Assembly (NCBI GenBank): GCA_012932865.1 | Contig: SAXG01000113.1 | Location: forward strand, 30,239-94,238 | From: Amylostereum areolatum | Lineage: Eukaryota; Basidiomycota; Agaricomycetes; Russulales; Stereaceae | Direction of reading: 5' to 3' | DNA length: 64,000 bases | Shown here: in pieces, positions 1-8,392 of the stretch | How positions within the stretch are numbered: position 1 is the stretch's first letter | Layout: each line of letters starts with the position of its first letter | Program-made: the position numbers and the translations under genes | Notes under the pieces: model-generated | What the model was told of the DNA's origin: nothing | Seen by the model: only the letters and a program-made list of their open reading frames with translations | Database searches by the model: none

Positions 1-2562
1 GTTGCAATGTTTAAGATTTCCATGAATGCATCAATATCGATACTATTACACGGACGTTGCAATGAGTCTAGGCTGCGTGGAGAGGATGTCAGGATGTGTG
101 CAAGTTTGGCCCCCGATAACGTGGGGGATAATTTCACCGCCTCCCATCATTTCAGGTTTTTTCGATCCAGTAAGCCATCCTGGGTATCTCATGAAAAGTA
201 GGTCAGCTTCCTCGCCATCATCGGTGGATGTGCACACTAGCTAACGCGCAACTACCAGTCTTTAGTCGAATCCCTACAAAGACCTCAGAAGGCACCAATA
301 GTGGGGTTTAAAATTTCCCATCCGGAGACGCGGCAAGTAGCCAGTTCAGCGATCACGAGCCAAGCTGAGCGAATTCATCTGGCCGTTCATCAGAGCAATA
401 ATCTGCTCGTTCAGCGCTACTGGGAACCCCCCTATTAGAATGTCTACATCAGGTTTCCCAGAAGGCGTTCGTAACGGCGGTGAAGAACGTCAGAAAACAG
501 ATTACTGTACCATTTAAATCGGTTAGCCAGTCACGGGCCACAGAGAGGCCAAAATTGGCGAAATTTTTCTGATGTCATGCGTCACAAAGGTCACCGGAGA
601 AACCATTTGTTGAACCCCGATGATGTCACCATTAGAAATGGCCGTTCACGGCCACCCGCCGCGCTTGGCCCGGCGAATTTTATTGTTGTCACACTCACGC
701 ACATGGTTTGGCGGATGGAAATTTTCGCCAGGCCTGTCATGGTCACAACAGGGTGGCGAACCGATTTAAATGGTAAATGATTGAGAGATTTACACGATGG
801 AGGGACTGAGACATAAGTGCAAGAGCATGATGCCCTTTCAAATATGTGTGATACTTACATAGTATTGGAAGTGTGATACTTACATATTGGAATGCTGCGT
901 CCACTGTCCATCCGGGTAAATAAACAAATGTCATGCAAGTCAGGCAAGCCATTGCCTACACGGGCGGAGGTTCTACTGGAATCAACTTGGCTTTGATGGG
1001 AGCATTTGATTTCAGTAGGTGAAACCAGGTTGAACTCAGGTTCGAGTCGGATTGGAGCCAGTACACGAAATAGACGCCCGTACTGGCTTCAACCCAGGTT
1101 TTCAACCCAGATTCATTTTCGACCGCTTGAATCGAGGTGTTCGATGTGTCGGAGATCATCGGCCCGAGACGCAAACCCGTAATCACGCGACACTCGTTGT
1201 ATCCACTCCCTCCCTTCCTCTCAAACTTGCTATGGCCGTCTGAACTCGAAGGCAATAAACGCGAAACAAATCGAGAGAATGGATCCGCAGAGTGCAGCGA
1301 GCGAACCTGAGAGAGCTCGTGGGCGAGCGCGGACGGCGGACAGTCGACGCGCGAGCAAGTGGGCGCTTTGTCATGTGACCATGTTCGTTGACGACCGTCT
1401 TCTGCACAGTGCAACTGCAAGACTCAAGTGCAGCTCCGTTCGTCCTTCCCACCAACTTCCCACCACGTTCAAGTCGTCCCTTCGGCTGCCACCCCATCCG
1501 TCCTCCCTTTCTCCGCTTACCGCAGTCTTGAATACATTCCACGCATGGGCCTTCGATAACGCCGCACAGGTGAGCATATTCGTAAGGCTCACGCGCGAGC
1601 ATTGCCAGCGGGTGACGACGGCTTCATGGTCGCATATCCACCCATCTCGTACGTGATTTTCTTGCGTGCATTCTCGAGGCTGACACCATCTGCGGACATC
1701 AACCGACATGCGTCTTCTGCTCAAAAGGTATGTTCCCGCACTTTTACTCACCCCATCATCCCGCTTGTAATCACCTCTGGCCTCAAGCTCTCGTCTTCTG
1801 GTGACTGGTTCCTCTCCGGCTGGGACTCTGACTGGATCTCTCTCTTGCTCGTTGCATCTGTGCTGGCCCTGGACTCTGGTTCTTGAACTCTGACTTAGCT
1901 TCTGGGCTTGCTGGCTTGATATTCTCTCTGTGGACCATTGGGACGCGCATAACAGTCTGGTAAGTGATTTCAATCATTCTATACCACCCCTATACCGGTA
2001 CCACTCCTCTGTAGTACATCTGTGATTGTCCATGTATATCCCATAGTTTTATCTGAAATATATCGCAATTTTGTCTCTTATTTATGTGATTTATAAGCCC
2101 TCGGGAAAGCGGAACAAGGATGCAGTGCTGTGCGTCGTGTGGATACGATTTGGATACGATCGAGATTTCAACTCGGCTTCAAGCTGAGTTCGTACTGAAA
2201 TAATCTCAGTACAGCCGGTTGGGTACGTTTAAGAGTGGAACGATCACAGAATCATGCCAGTACGTACTAGAATCCAATCAGTCCTCACAAATCTTGGCTT
2301 CAACTCAGTACATCCCCTGCCCGTGTATGTCGGAAAAAAGGTTTTGACTTTATAATCTATTTGGGTTGTAAGCGGTTGATAAGCTATCTTACCCGCAATT
2401 TCCAACACTTGAATAGCCATACACGATTTGTAATCAGATTAAAAACCTCTTATAAGGTACTTTATCATCTAAAAATGGCATGTTTGTAATCAATTCAGGT
2501 TCAATTATAACTGTTATAAACCCCCACCCCCGATTAGACCAGATTAGATGATTATAACTGAT
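1..2562. other. Gene-poor flank left of the retrotransposon
   Basis: No ORF here resembles a protein family I recognise, and the open frames overlap on both strands without the splice pattern of the genes elsewhere in the window. The last 250 bases are AT-rich (about 2330-2560), in contrast with the GC-rich element that follows. The stretch may contain decayed mobile DNA or UTRs, but nothing can be assigned. Confidence 0.5.
846..892. repeat. Short tandem duplication, about 25 bp
   Basis: The sequence GTGTGATACTTACATA followed by (GTA)TTGGAA occurs twice in direct succession. The second copy lacks three bases. It is a small local duplication with no coding sense. Confidence 0.7.
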
Positions 2563-2676
2563 CGAATCAGGCTTGATTTCGTGCGGCCTAAGCGTGAGGC
2601 GGGAGCTTGCGACGCGGGAGGTACGGGAAACCGCCCCCGAAGGGGCATGTATGGATTGCGTGCGAGACGAGACCGT
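2563..2676 (-). repeat. Ngaro split direct repeat B2 (element 3' end)
   Basis: 114 bases with no difference seen from 3248-3361. The match starts at CGAATCAGG and stops after GAGACCGT, where the two copies diverge (TAC against AAA). It is the outer, 3'-terminal copy on the element's coding strand. Confidence 0.92.
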
Positions 2677-2884
2677 TACAAGGGAGAAAAAGAGAAGAGA
2701 AAAAAAAGGTTACAAAAGCAGGCGGTAAATGTAGTTAATGCGAGAGCTCATGCGGTACGGAGGCGTGTGTGTACGTAGAGCATGTGGGTATCCTCCGCTG
2801 GAGATCGTAACGGTCGCGGAGTAGGTAAGCGTGGTATGGGAAACCGGTCGGAAACAAACAAGGGTATGCGGTGGGCGGGAGAGC

Positions 2885-3247
2885 GAAAGCGGCGTGGGCG
2901 ACGCGGCGAGGCAGACTCTGGCGAGAGGAGGGCGTCAGCGGAACGGTTCGAAGCGACAAAATGGGGACGGACCTGGCGAGACAAGGTGCTGGCAAGAGTT
3001 GGGGGCATCAGTGGTGCCCCCCGAGCGACTCTTGTACTCTCTCGAGCGGGTACTTCCAAACCTAGCCCATCTGTAGCATCCCGCTACGGGCTAGGCGGGC
3101 TCCCGGTGCCAGGTCGTGCACAGCCGCGGGCGCATCCCAACAAGTAGGTGGCGGCTCCGACGGGCGTCGGGAGCAGTCGCCCACGCGAGGACGGCACCGT
3201 GCGAAAGCGACGCCTGATTCGACTCCGAGAAACTCCTTTCAAGCCGA
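2885..3247 (-). repeat. Ngaro split direct repeat A2 (internal copy)
   Basis: 363 bases matching 7741-8103 without indels and with five mismatches, all CpG transitions. It abuts B1 directly at 3247/3248. The 208 bases between A2 and B2 (2677-2884) are unique within the window. Confidence 0.93.
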
Positions 3248-3361
3248 CGAATCAGGCTTGATTTCGTGCGGCCTAAGCGTGAGGCGGGAGCTTGCGACGC
3301 GGGAGGTACGGGAAACCGCCCCCGAAGGGGCATGTATGGATTGCGTGCGAGACGAGACCGT
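3248..3361 (-). repeat. Ngaro split direct repeat B1 (internal copy)
   Basis: Identical by eye to 2563-2676 over 114 bases. It lies just downstream of the recombinase stop codon on the coding strand and is fused directly to A2, which recreates the joined-ends junction of the presumed circular intermediate. Confidence 0.92.
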
Positions 3362-3428
3362 AAAAGGCGTAAGAATTGAGGAGGAGGAAGGGAGGATGGT
3401 GGTGCGTGAAAGTGTGGGATGTCGAGCG

Positions 3429-4433
3429 CTATGCCCCGGTGCCCTCAGCAGCGCGGCGGGCGTGGATGAGGGCTTGAAGTAGGACGGGGTTCTTGCGGAT
3501 GTACTGCTTGAATGCGTCCGAGCTCCAGCGCCCGATGGCCTGGATACGGTCGTCGGGGTAGCCCTCAGTGGCGTAAAAGGTGGCTCCTCCGGGACGGAGG
3601 GAGTGCCCGCCGATGTTCGAGTTGGGGAAGAGCGACTCGAGGCGGTTAATGAACCAGCTGCGCGTGGGGACCGTCCCGTCCTGCCTGACCCACAGCTCGG
3701 GAAGGAGGGTGGCAAAGCGGTCGCGGCCGGTGATGTATGCGCGGAAAAGCTGGTAGGGGTCGACGGCTTCCGTGTCACGTCTCGGGATGACCACCCTGTT
3801 GCCCTCGAAAAATCGGTCGGCCTTGTGTGTTGGGAGGAGGTATGAGTACGCGGTGTCTAGGAACTCCACGCTCGACCTCCGGATCGTCTTGCGGTGTGAG
3901 CGCAGGGCGCCGTTGTCACTGCAGACAAGTTCACCAAGGCGGTGGAGCCCGAAGAACCCTGCCGTGATGAGTGCGAGGAAGAGGCAGTCGTCGTGGGTGG
4001 GGTTTGGGTAGTGGCGGATTGTGAATTCGAGGTCGTCGAGGGATAAGGCGTCGCGGCGGGAGATTGGGGAGTTATAGAGGCGGTTGCAGCCTGCCAGTGT
4101 CCGTGTGACAAGGGCGCTGCGGCGCGTGGCGCGAACATGTGGGAAGTGGGGTTCAAGCTGGTTGCAGATCCCTGATAGGTATGCGGGGATTGAGCGGGGA
4201 GAGATGTGTTGGGCCATGAAGACCACATAGAAGGACAGGGTGTCGGCGGTGGGTTCGATGTCAAAGCTGTGGAGCTTACAGAAGGTCAGGTATGATTGGA
4301 GGTGGGATGTGTATGATAGGCGCGTGGAAATGTCAATCGCGGCTCCGAGAGCGAGCGCCCGTTCGCGAACGAGGCGCTCGGATGTCCAGGCTTCGCGGCG
4401 CGGCTGCCTGGACGAGCGTGAGATCTGGAGCAT
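3429..4433 (-). CDS. Tyrosine recombinase of the Ngaro-like element
   Basis: An intact 334-residue ORF. It belongs to the phage-integrase/tyrosine-recombinase fold and replaces the DDE integrase of LTR elements: it would insert the circular cDNA by strand exchange through a covalent phosphotyrosine. Visible catalytic residues are Arg165 (GLHRLGELV), His277 and Arg280 (GGHSLRPGGAT), Trp303 in the second histidine position (IGRWSS), and nucleophile Tyr311 (FKQYIRKNP). The N-terminal 110 residues look like the SAM-like core-binding domain. The ATG overlaps the TGA of the upstream RNase H frame as TGATG (4435-4431), which suggests termination-reinitiation. The key residues are all present, so the enzyme could still act, possibly on other copies. 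Confidence 0.92.
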   Translation of the reverse strand: MLQISRSSRQPRREAWTSERLVRERALALGAAIDISTRLSYTSHLQSYLTFCKLHSFDIEPTADTLSFYVVFMAQHISPRSIPAYLSGICNQLEPHFPHVRATRRSALVTRTLAGCNRLYNSPISRRDALSLDDLEFTIRHYPNPTHDDCLFLALITAGFFGLHRLGELVCSDNGALRSHRKTIRRSSVEFLDTAYSYLLPTHKADRFFEGNRVVIPRRDTEAVDPYQLFRAYITGRDRFATLLPELWVRQDGTVPTRSWFINRLESLFPNSNIGGHSLRPGGATFYATEGYPDDRIQAIGRWSSDAFKQYIRKNPVLLQALIHARRAAEGTGA

Positions 4434-6300
4434 CAGCCCTGCGACCCCAGCGTCGAGCGTGGGGGTGAAAAGCCGTGGACACGGAGGGATGGTTGGTACT
4501 GTCGCACCACATTGAAAAGCCCCCGGGATAGGGCATCGGCAACTGTGTTCTTCTCACCTGGGATATGGTGGACGCGGAGGTTGATGTGGGAGGCCATGAG
4601 GATTTCGGCTGCCCGGAAAAGGAGGTCGTTGTAACCGGCACGCGCTTTGAACGAGTCAAATATCTGGACTGTGTTGAGGTTGTCGGTGTAGATAAGTAGC
4701 TTTGAGGGGACCTGGGGGAGGGCGGCCGCCCAGCTGAGTGCCGCGAGGACGCACAGTGCTTCGTACCAGAAGATGGTGTCTTCTGTGTTTGGGGCGGGGG
4801 GGGAGCGTCGATGCGAATCCTTGCCCAGCCTGTGGTGACCAGAAGCCGAGGCCGGACAGGGATGCGTCGCAGAAGATAACCATGTCGGCTGTCGACGGAT
4901 CCTATAGGCGCGCCCGTATTATGTGAATCCCGGAGGACTGCTGCAGGGTGGTCGCAAACCAGCGGAGGTCGCGTGAGACCTGTCCGTTGAGGAATATGGG
5001 GGCATTGGGCTTCTTTTTTCCGGATATTTTGGCATACGAGGACGCGAGCGCAGGGCGGAGGAGTGGTGCCACATTGAGCGCCCAGTTCATCCAGCCGAGC
5101 AGGCGCTGCCACTCGACGAGGCGACGGCGGCGGTCGGGGGCCTCGTCGATGAACGCGTGGATGGCGGTGACTAGGTTGGAGATGCTCTCGGCGGAGAGAA
5201 AAATGGTCATGCTGACTGGGGAGACCTCAAAGCCGGTGATCACGAGAACACGGCCAAACTCCTGCTTGCTCTTCTCGTGCGGAATTCCGAGGAAGTCCCA
5301 TAACTGGAGCAGTTGGACCTGCTTTGGGGGAAGCCATGCACCGTAGGGCTCATAGAAGGTGCAGCGGGGGTGACAGGTCATGGGAGAACGTGTCGTCGAT
5401 GTAGGCAAGGAGGGCTTCAATATGGCGGATATTGACAGCAATCCACAGGACTAGTGCGAAGAAGGAGCACCACAGATTCCCGGAGGCGCGGCCTCTGAAG
5501 TTGTTGCAGCGGTCGACACGGCGGACACCGTCGATTGTGACAACCTGGCGGAGCTGGTATAAGGGGTGGATAGGGATGCGGCGGTAGGCTTGGGAGACGT
5601 CAGACTTGAATAGATAGATCGGCACGTTGCCGTGGTGCCGGCGGACGTGCAACAGGTTGTGCGCCAGATGCTGAACTGTGTCGAGACGGACGTGTACGTC
5701 ATCCTTGTCTATGGTTGAGTTGGGTGAGAACTCGCCGGCAGAGTGGTCGACAATGAGGCGTAGCTTCCCCGATTTCTTGGGGATAACGCTGACGGGGACG
5801 CTGCACATGCCAGGGAGGAGGGGTTCTCCGGGGCGGCCGAAAGGTGGGGAGAAACGCCCGAGACGTTCTTCCTCGAGGCATTGCTGTTTCGCAAACTCGA
5901 GCTCAGCGGGCGCGAGTGGGCGCTCGGGGTGGTCGCGCGTAATTGGGTAGTCGTCCGGGAAGTCGGCGTGCGGCCAGAAACCCTCGCGGAAACCGCGAAT
6001 GACAGACTGGACGAACGGTCGATTGGGGTGGGTGACGAGAAGCGACTCGAAGTTGTCTATATTGATGGGGGAGACGACCTTGAACAGCTCTGGGTATCTG
6101 TGAAGCGTCGCGAGTGCTATTTTGTCGTTGAGTGCGGAAGGGGGAGGTCCAGGGAGCGGCGCTGCCGTCTCCGTAGCGAGGGCCGACGGGGTGAGGATTG
6201 AGGCCTGCTCTTGACCCCACACGAAGCCGCGGAAACGGCGCGGTCCCGTCGGAGGGGTTGCTTCAGTGGTTGGTGTGGGCGGAGCCGTCGCCGCGGCCAC
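4433..6300 (-). pseudogene. Broken reverse transcriptase-RNase H frame of the Ngaro-like element
   Basis: The RT domain has conserved acidic motifs (FKSDVSQAYRRIP and LLAYIDDTFS) and ends in an RNase H-like domain (MVIFCDASLSGLGFW, then LLIYTDNLNTVQIF). RT copies element RNA and RNase H removes the template. Three lesions are visible. A frame change falls just after YIDDTFSHD, near 5370-5385, at a run of five C. An in-frame TAG at about 4902 follows HIIRARL, and the same frame continues sensibly after it. A second frame change falls at the run of eight G at 4796-4803, after which the YTDN part reads in another frame down to TGA at 4435-4433. The RT frame lies at +1 relative to gag and overlaps it, and no convincing ATG is seen, so the 5' limit given is approximate. 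The homopolymer shifts could be assembly errors, but the TAG is not a homopolymer. Confidence 0.85.
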
Positions 6301-7720
6301 ACTCGTGAGCACCGTGTTTTCCTCCGCATGAGGAGCACGCGTGGCGGTACTTGCACCCTTTGCCTGAGCAGTTCCCGGCGTTGAAGCGTCGGCAGATTTC
6401 GGTGGACTGCTGGGGGCCTTGCAAGCGGCGAGCTCCCGTCGCAGTGCTGCCTCGCGCGCGAGAGATGTTGCTGGTGGCCGGTCGCGAGGCCAGTCCAGCG
6501 GTGATGTGCATGGTCTCGAGTGCCGTAAACTCCTTGGTGTCTGAAAGCTCGAGGGCGTTGGACCTGCCGACGCGGGCGCGGACAGCGTGGTCGTAGTTGA
6601 GAACGAGGTCGTCATGCCCGTGGACGGCGCCGAAGTAGTTGATGATGTGCCTGCGATAGGCGGCCAACTCGTCGCGTCGATGCGGGTAGACGAACGTGAC
6701 GGCGTCCTGGTAGCGCTCGAATGCCATTCCCCACTCGCCGGATGTGGCGATGTGCTTCGCAGGCTTGGATGGTCCGCCGTGTAGCTCATACTCCCCGAGC
6801 TTCTGGATGTCGCGCCCGTCTCCCCCAATGGCGTAGAGGCTGGAAAAAACGACGTCGAGGTCGAAGTACGTGTCCGATAGGACTGCCTTCCATCCGGACT
6901 GGGGGAAATCGGGGCACTCGGGCATGGAGATGATGATGGTTTTGATTTCGTCGAGGTGCTGAAGGTAGTTGGCCTTGAGCTTGACGGTAAGCCGGCAGTT
7001 GTCAGAGAGCGCTGAGTCCGCTCGGCCGGAGAGGAAAGGGAGGGAGGAGTAGTCGAGCTTGCGTTTGGCTGGGCGCCCGTCGTCGCTGAAGTCGCCATCG
7101 AGGCGACGATGCTTGCCAGAAAGTCGGAAGTCGAGGTCGCTGTCGCGCGAGCGTCCGCGCTGGCGCTGGCGAGAGCGCGCGCGCTGAGGGGACCGGCTGT
7201 CGTCCGAGTGGGAGCGCCTTCGGCGAGCGCGCTCACGCGGGGTGCGCGGGCTGTCCCGCTCGTAGCTCCTGCCGCGCCGCGCGGTGCTGGCCGGCGAACG
7301 CGAGCGTCGGCGGCGGGTCTCTCCGACGTCGTTCCCGCCGAGTCCCCGCACACGGCGGAAACCGTCCTCCTCGTTCGTGAGTCGCCGCTCGAGGGCCTCC
7401 TCAAGGAGCGAGACGAAGTGGTTGTAGGCTTGGGCCCGCGCCCCGCGTGCGGCGTCTTCGTCTTCTTCGGACAGGTCTGCGCGCGTACCGCTGGCGAGGA
7501 GGCCGTCGATGTTGGTGGCTGCATCCGCGAGGCGCAAGTGTCCACCTTCGAGCTGCTCGACGACTCGCATGCAGTCGTCGGCGATGCCGGCGACGAAGAG
7601 CTGGGACAGGTCGGGCTGGATGCGTCGGGAGAGTGGCCGCCCACCTTGCGGCGTGTCGGGACCCGGCCCCCCTGCGTGCGGTCCTTCCTCTTGCGGTACA
7701 ACATGTTCAGTCTGGGCCAT
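6263..7720 (-). CDS. Gag-like nucleocapsid protein of the Ngaro-like element
   Basis: A long open frame. I start it at the methionine of MAQTEHVVPQ (7720), just inside the A1 repeat boundary. The same frame is open further upstream to an ATG at 7915 inside A1, but that part is repeat sequence also found in A2. The N-terminal half is rich in Arg/Ser. The C-terminus carries a CCCH-type finger (CRRFNAGNCSGKGCKYRH) followed by a second Cys/His cluster (CSSCGGKHGAHEC), as in Gag proteins of fungal YR retroelements that bind element RNA. The frame ends at 6263, and RT continues in the +1 frame. No lesion is visible. Confidence 0.85.
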   Translation of the reverse strand: MAQTEHVVPQEEGPHAGGPGPDTPQGGRPLSRRIQPDLSQLFVAGIADDCMRVVEQLEGGHLRLADAATNIDGLLASGTRADLSEEDEDAARGARAQAYNHFVSLLEEALERRLTNEEDGFRRVRGLGGNDVGETRRRRSRSPASTARRGRSYERDSPRTPRERARRRRSHSDDSRSPQRARSRQRQRGRSRDSDLDFRLSGKHRRLDGDFSDDGRPAKRKLDYSSLPFLSGRADSALSDNCRLTVKLKANYLQHLDEIKTIIISMPECPDFPQSGWKAVLSDTYFDLDVVFSSLYAIGGDGRDIQKLGEYELHGGPSKPAKHIATSGEWGMAFERYQDAVTFVYPHRRDELAAYRRHIINYFGAVHGHDDLVLNYDHAVRARVGRSNALELSDTKEFTALETMHITAGLASRPATSNISRARGSTATGARRLQGPQQSTEICRRFNAGNCSGKGCKYRHACSSCGGKHGAHECGRGDGSAHTNH

Positions 7721-7740
7721 ATGGGAGTTGCGCGAGGGTT

Positions 7741-8103
7741 GAAAGCGGCGTGGGCGACGCGGCGAGGCAGACTCTGGCGAGAGGAGGGCGTCAGCGGAAC
7801 GGTTCGAAGCGACGAAATGGGGACGGACCTGGCGAGACGAGGTGCTGGCAAGAGTTGGGGGCATCAGCGGTGCCCCCCGAGCGACTCTTGTACTCTCTCG
7901 AGCGGGTACTTCCAAACCTAGCCCATCTGTAGCATCCCGCTACGGGCTAGGCAGGCTCCCGGTGCCAGGTCGTGCGCAGCCGCGGGCGCATCCCAACAAG
8001 TAGGTGGCGGCTCCGACGGGCGTCGGGAGCAGTCGCCCACGCGAGGACGGCACCGTGCGAAAGCGACGCCTGATTCGACTCCGAGAAACTCCTTTCAAGC
8101 CGA
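7741..8103 (-). repeat. Ngaro split direct repeat A1 (element 5' end)
   Basis: 363 bases, the 5'-terminal repeat on the coding strand, matching A2 with five CpG transitions. It should hold the promoter and 5' leader of the element. Genomic flank begins at 8104 (TATAAAGCAA). Confidence 0.92.
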
Positions 8104-8327
8104 TATAAAGCAATTCCCAAATTTCCGACATATCACGTAAGCTACGCATCCAAGAACCGACGCGCTCGTGCTCAGGCCCTTGAACGACTTGAATGCTCTT
8201 GAATGACAACACACACAAGGACACAATTTCCCGACACAATGCGCCACAACGCCTCCTTAATCAATCAAAATCAAAAATTGTATTATCTGGCCTCGTCCTA
8301 ACCGGCATGACACTGGCAGTCCGCTCA

Positions 8328-8335
8328 TATATATA
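8328..8335 (+). promoter_or_regulatory. TATA-like box of the caspase-like gene
   Basis: TATATATA lies 58 bases before the proposed ATG at 8393. It is the only strong TATA-like run between the retrotransposon end and the gene. Confidence 0.4.
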
Positions 8336-8392
8336 CCTCACGCCGCTCGAGGATCTGCTCTTTGTCTTTCCTTCCTGCGCGGACACTCAAAT

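Larger units (their letters stand above)
2563..8103 (-). mobile_element. Ngaro-like tyrosine-recombinase (YR) retrotransposon, 5.5 kb
   Basis: Read on the minus strand the element runs A1 repeat (8103-7741), gag, RT, RNase H, tyrosine recombinase, B1 (3361-3248), A2 (3247-2885), a 208-bp spacer, and B2 (2676-2563). This split-direct-repeat plan (A1...B1-A2...B2), with RT and a YR integrase instead of a DDE integrase, is the hallmark of Ngaro elements in the DIRS order. The outer ends match the internal B1/A2 junction: the right end finishes ...CAAGCCGA, the left end begins CGAATCAGG, and the junction at 3247/3248 reads CAAGCCGA-CGAATCAGG. That is what integration from a circle whose ends are joined predicts. 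There is no obvious target-site duplication, as expected for YR integration. The RT-RNase H reading frame is broken, so this copy is probably not autonomous, although gag and the recombinase are open. Confidence 0.93.

Noticed and set aside
2748..3059. ORF resembling the start of gag inside the A2 repeat
   Set aside because: It is the A2 copy of repeat sequence also found at the gag 5' end in A1 and has no continuation into a gag body.
3248..3361. LTR reading of the repeats around the element
   Set aside because: The repeats are split and interleaved (A1...B1-A2...B2) and the element encodes a tyrosine recombinase, not a DDE integrase.
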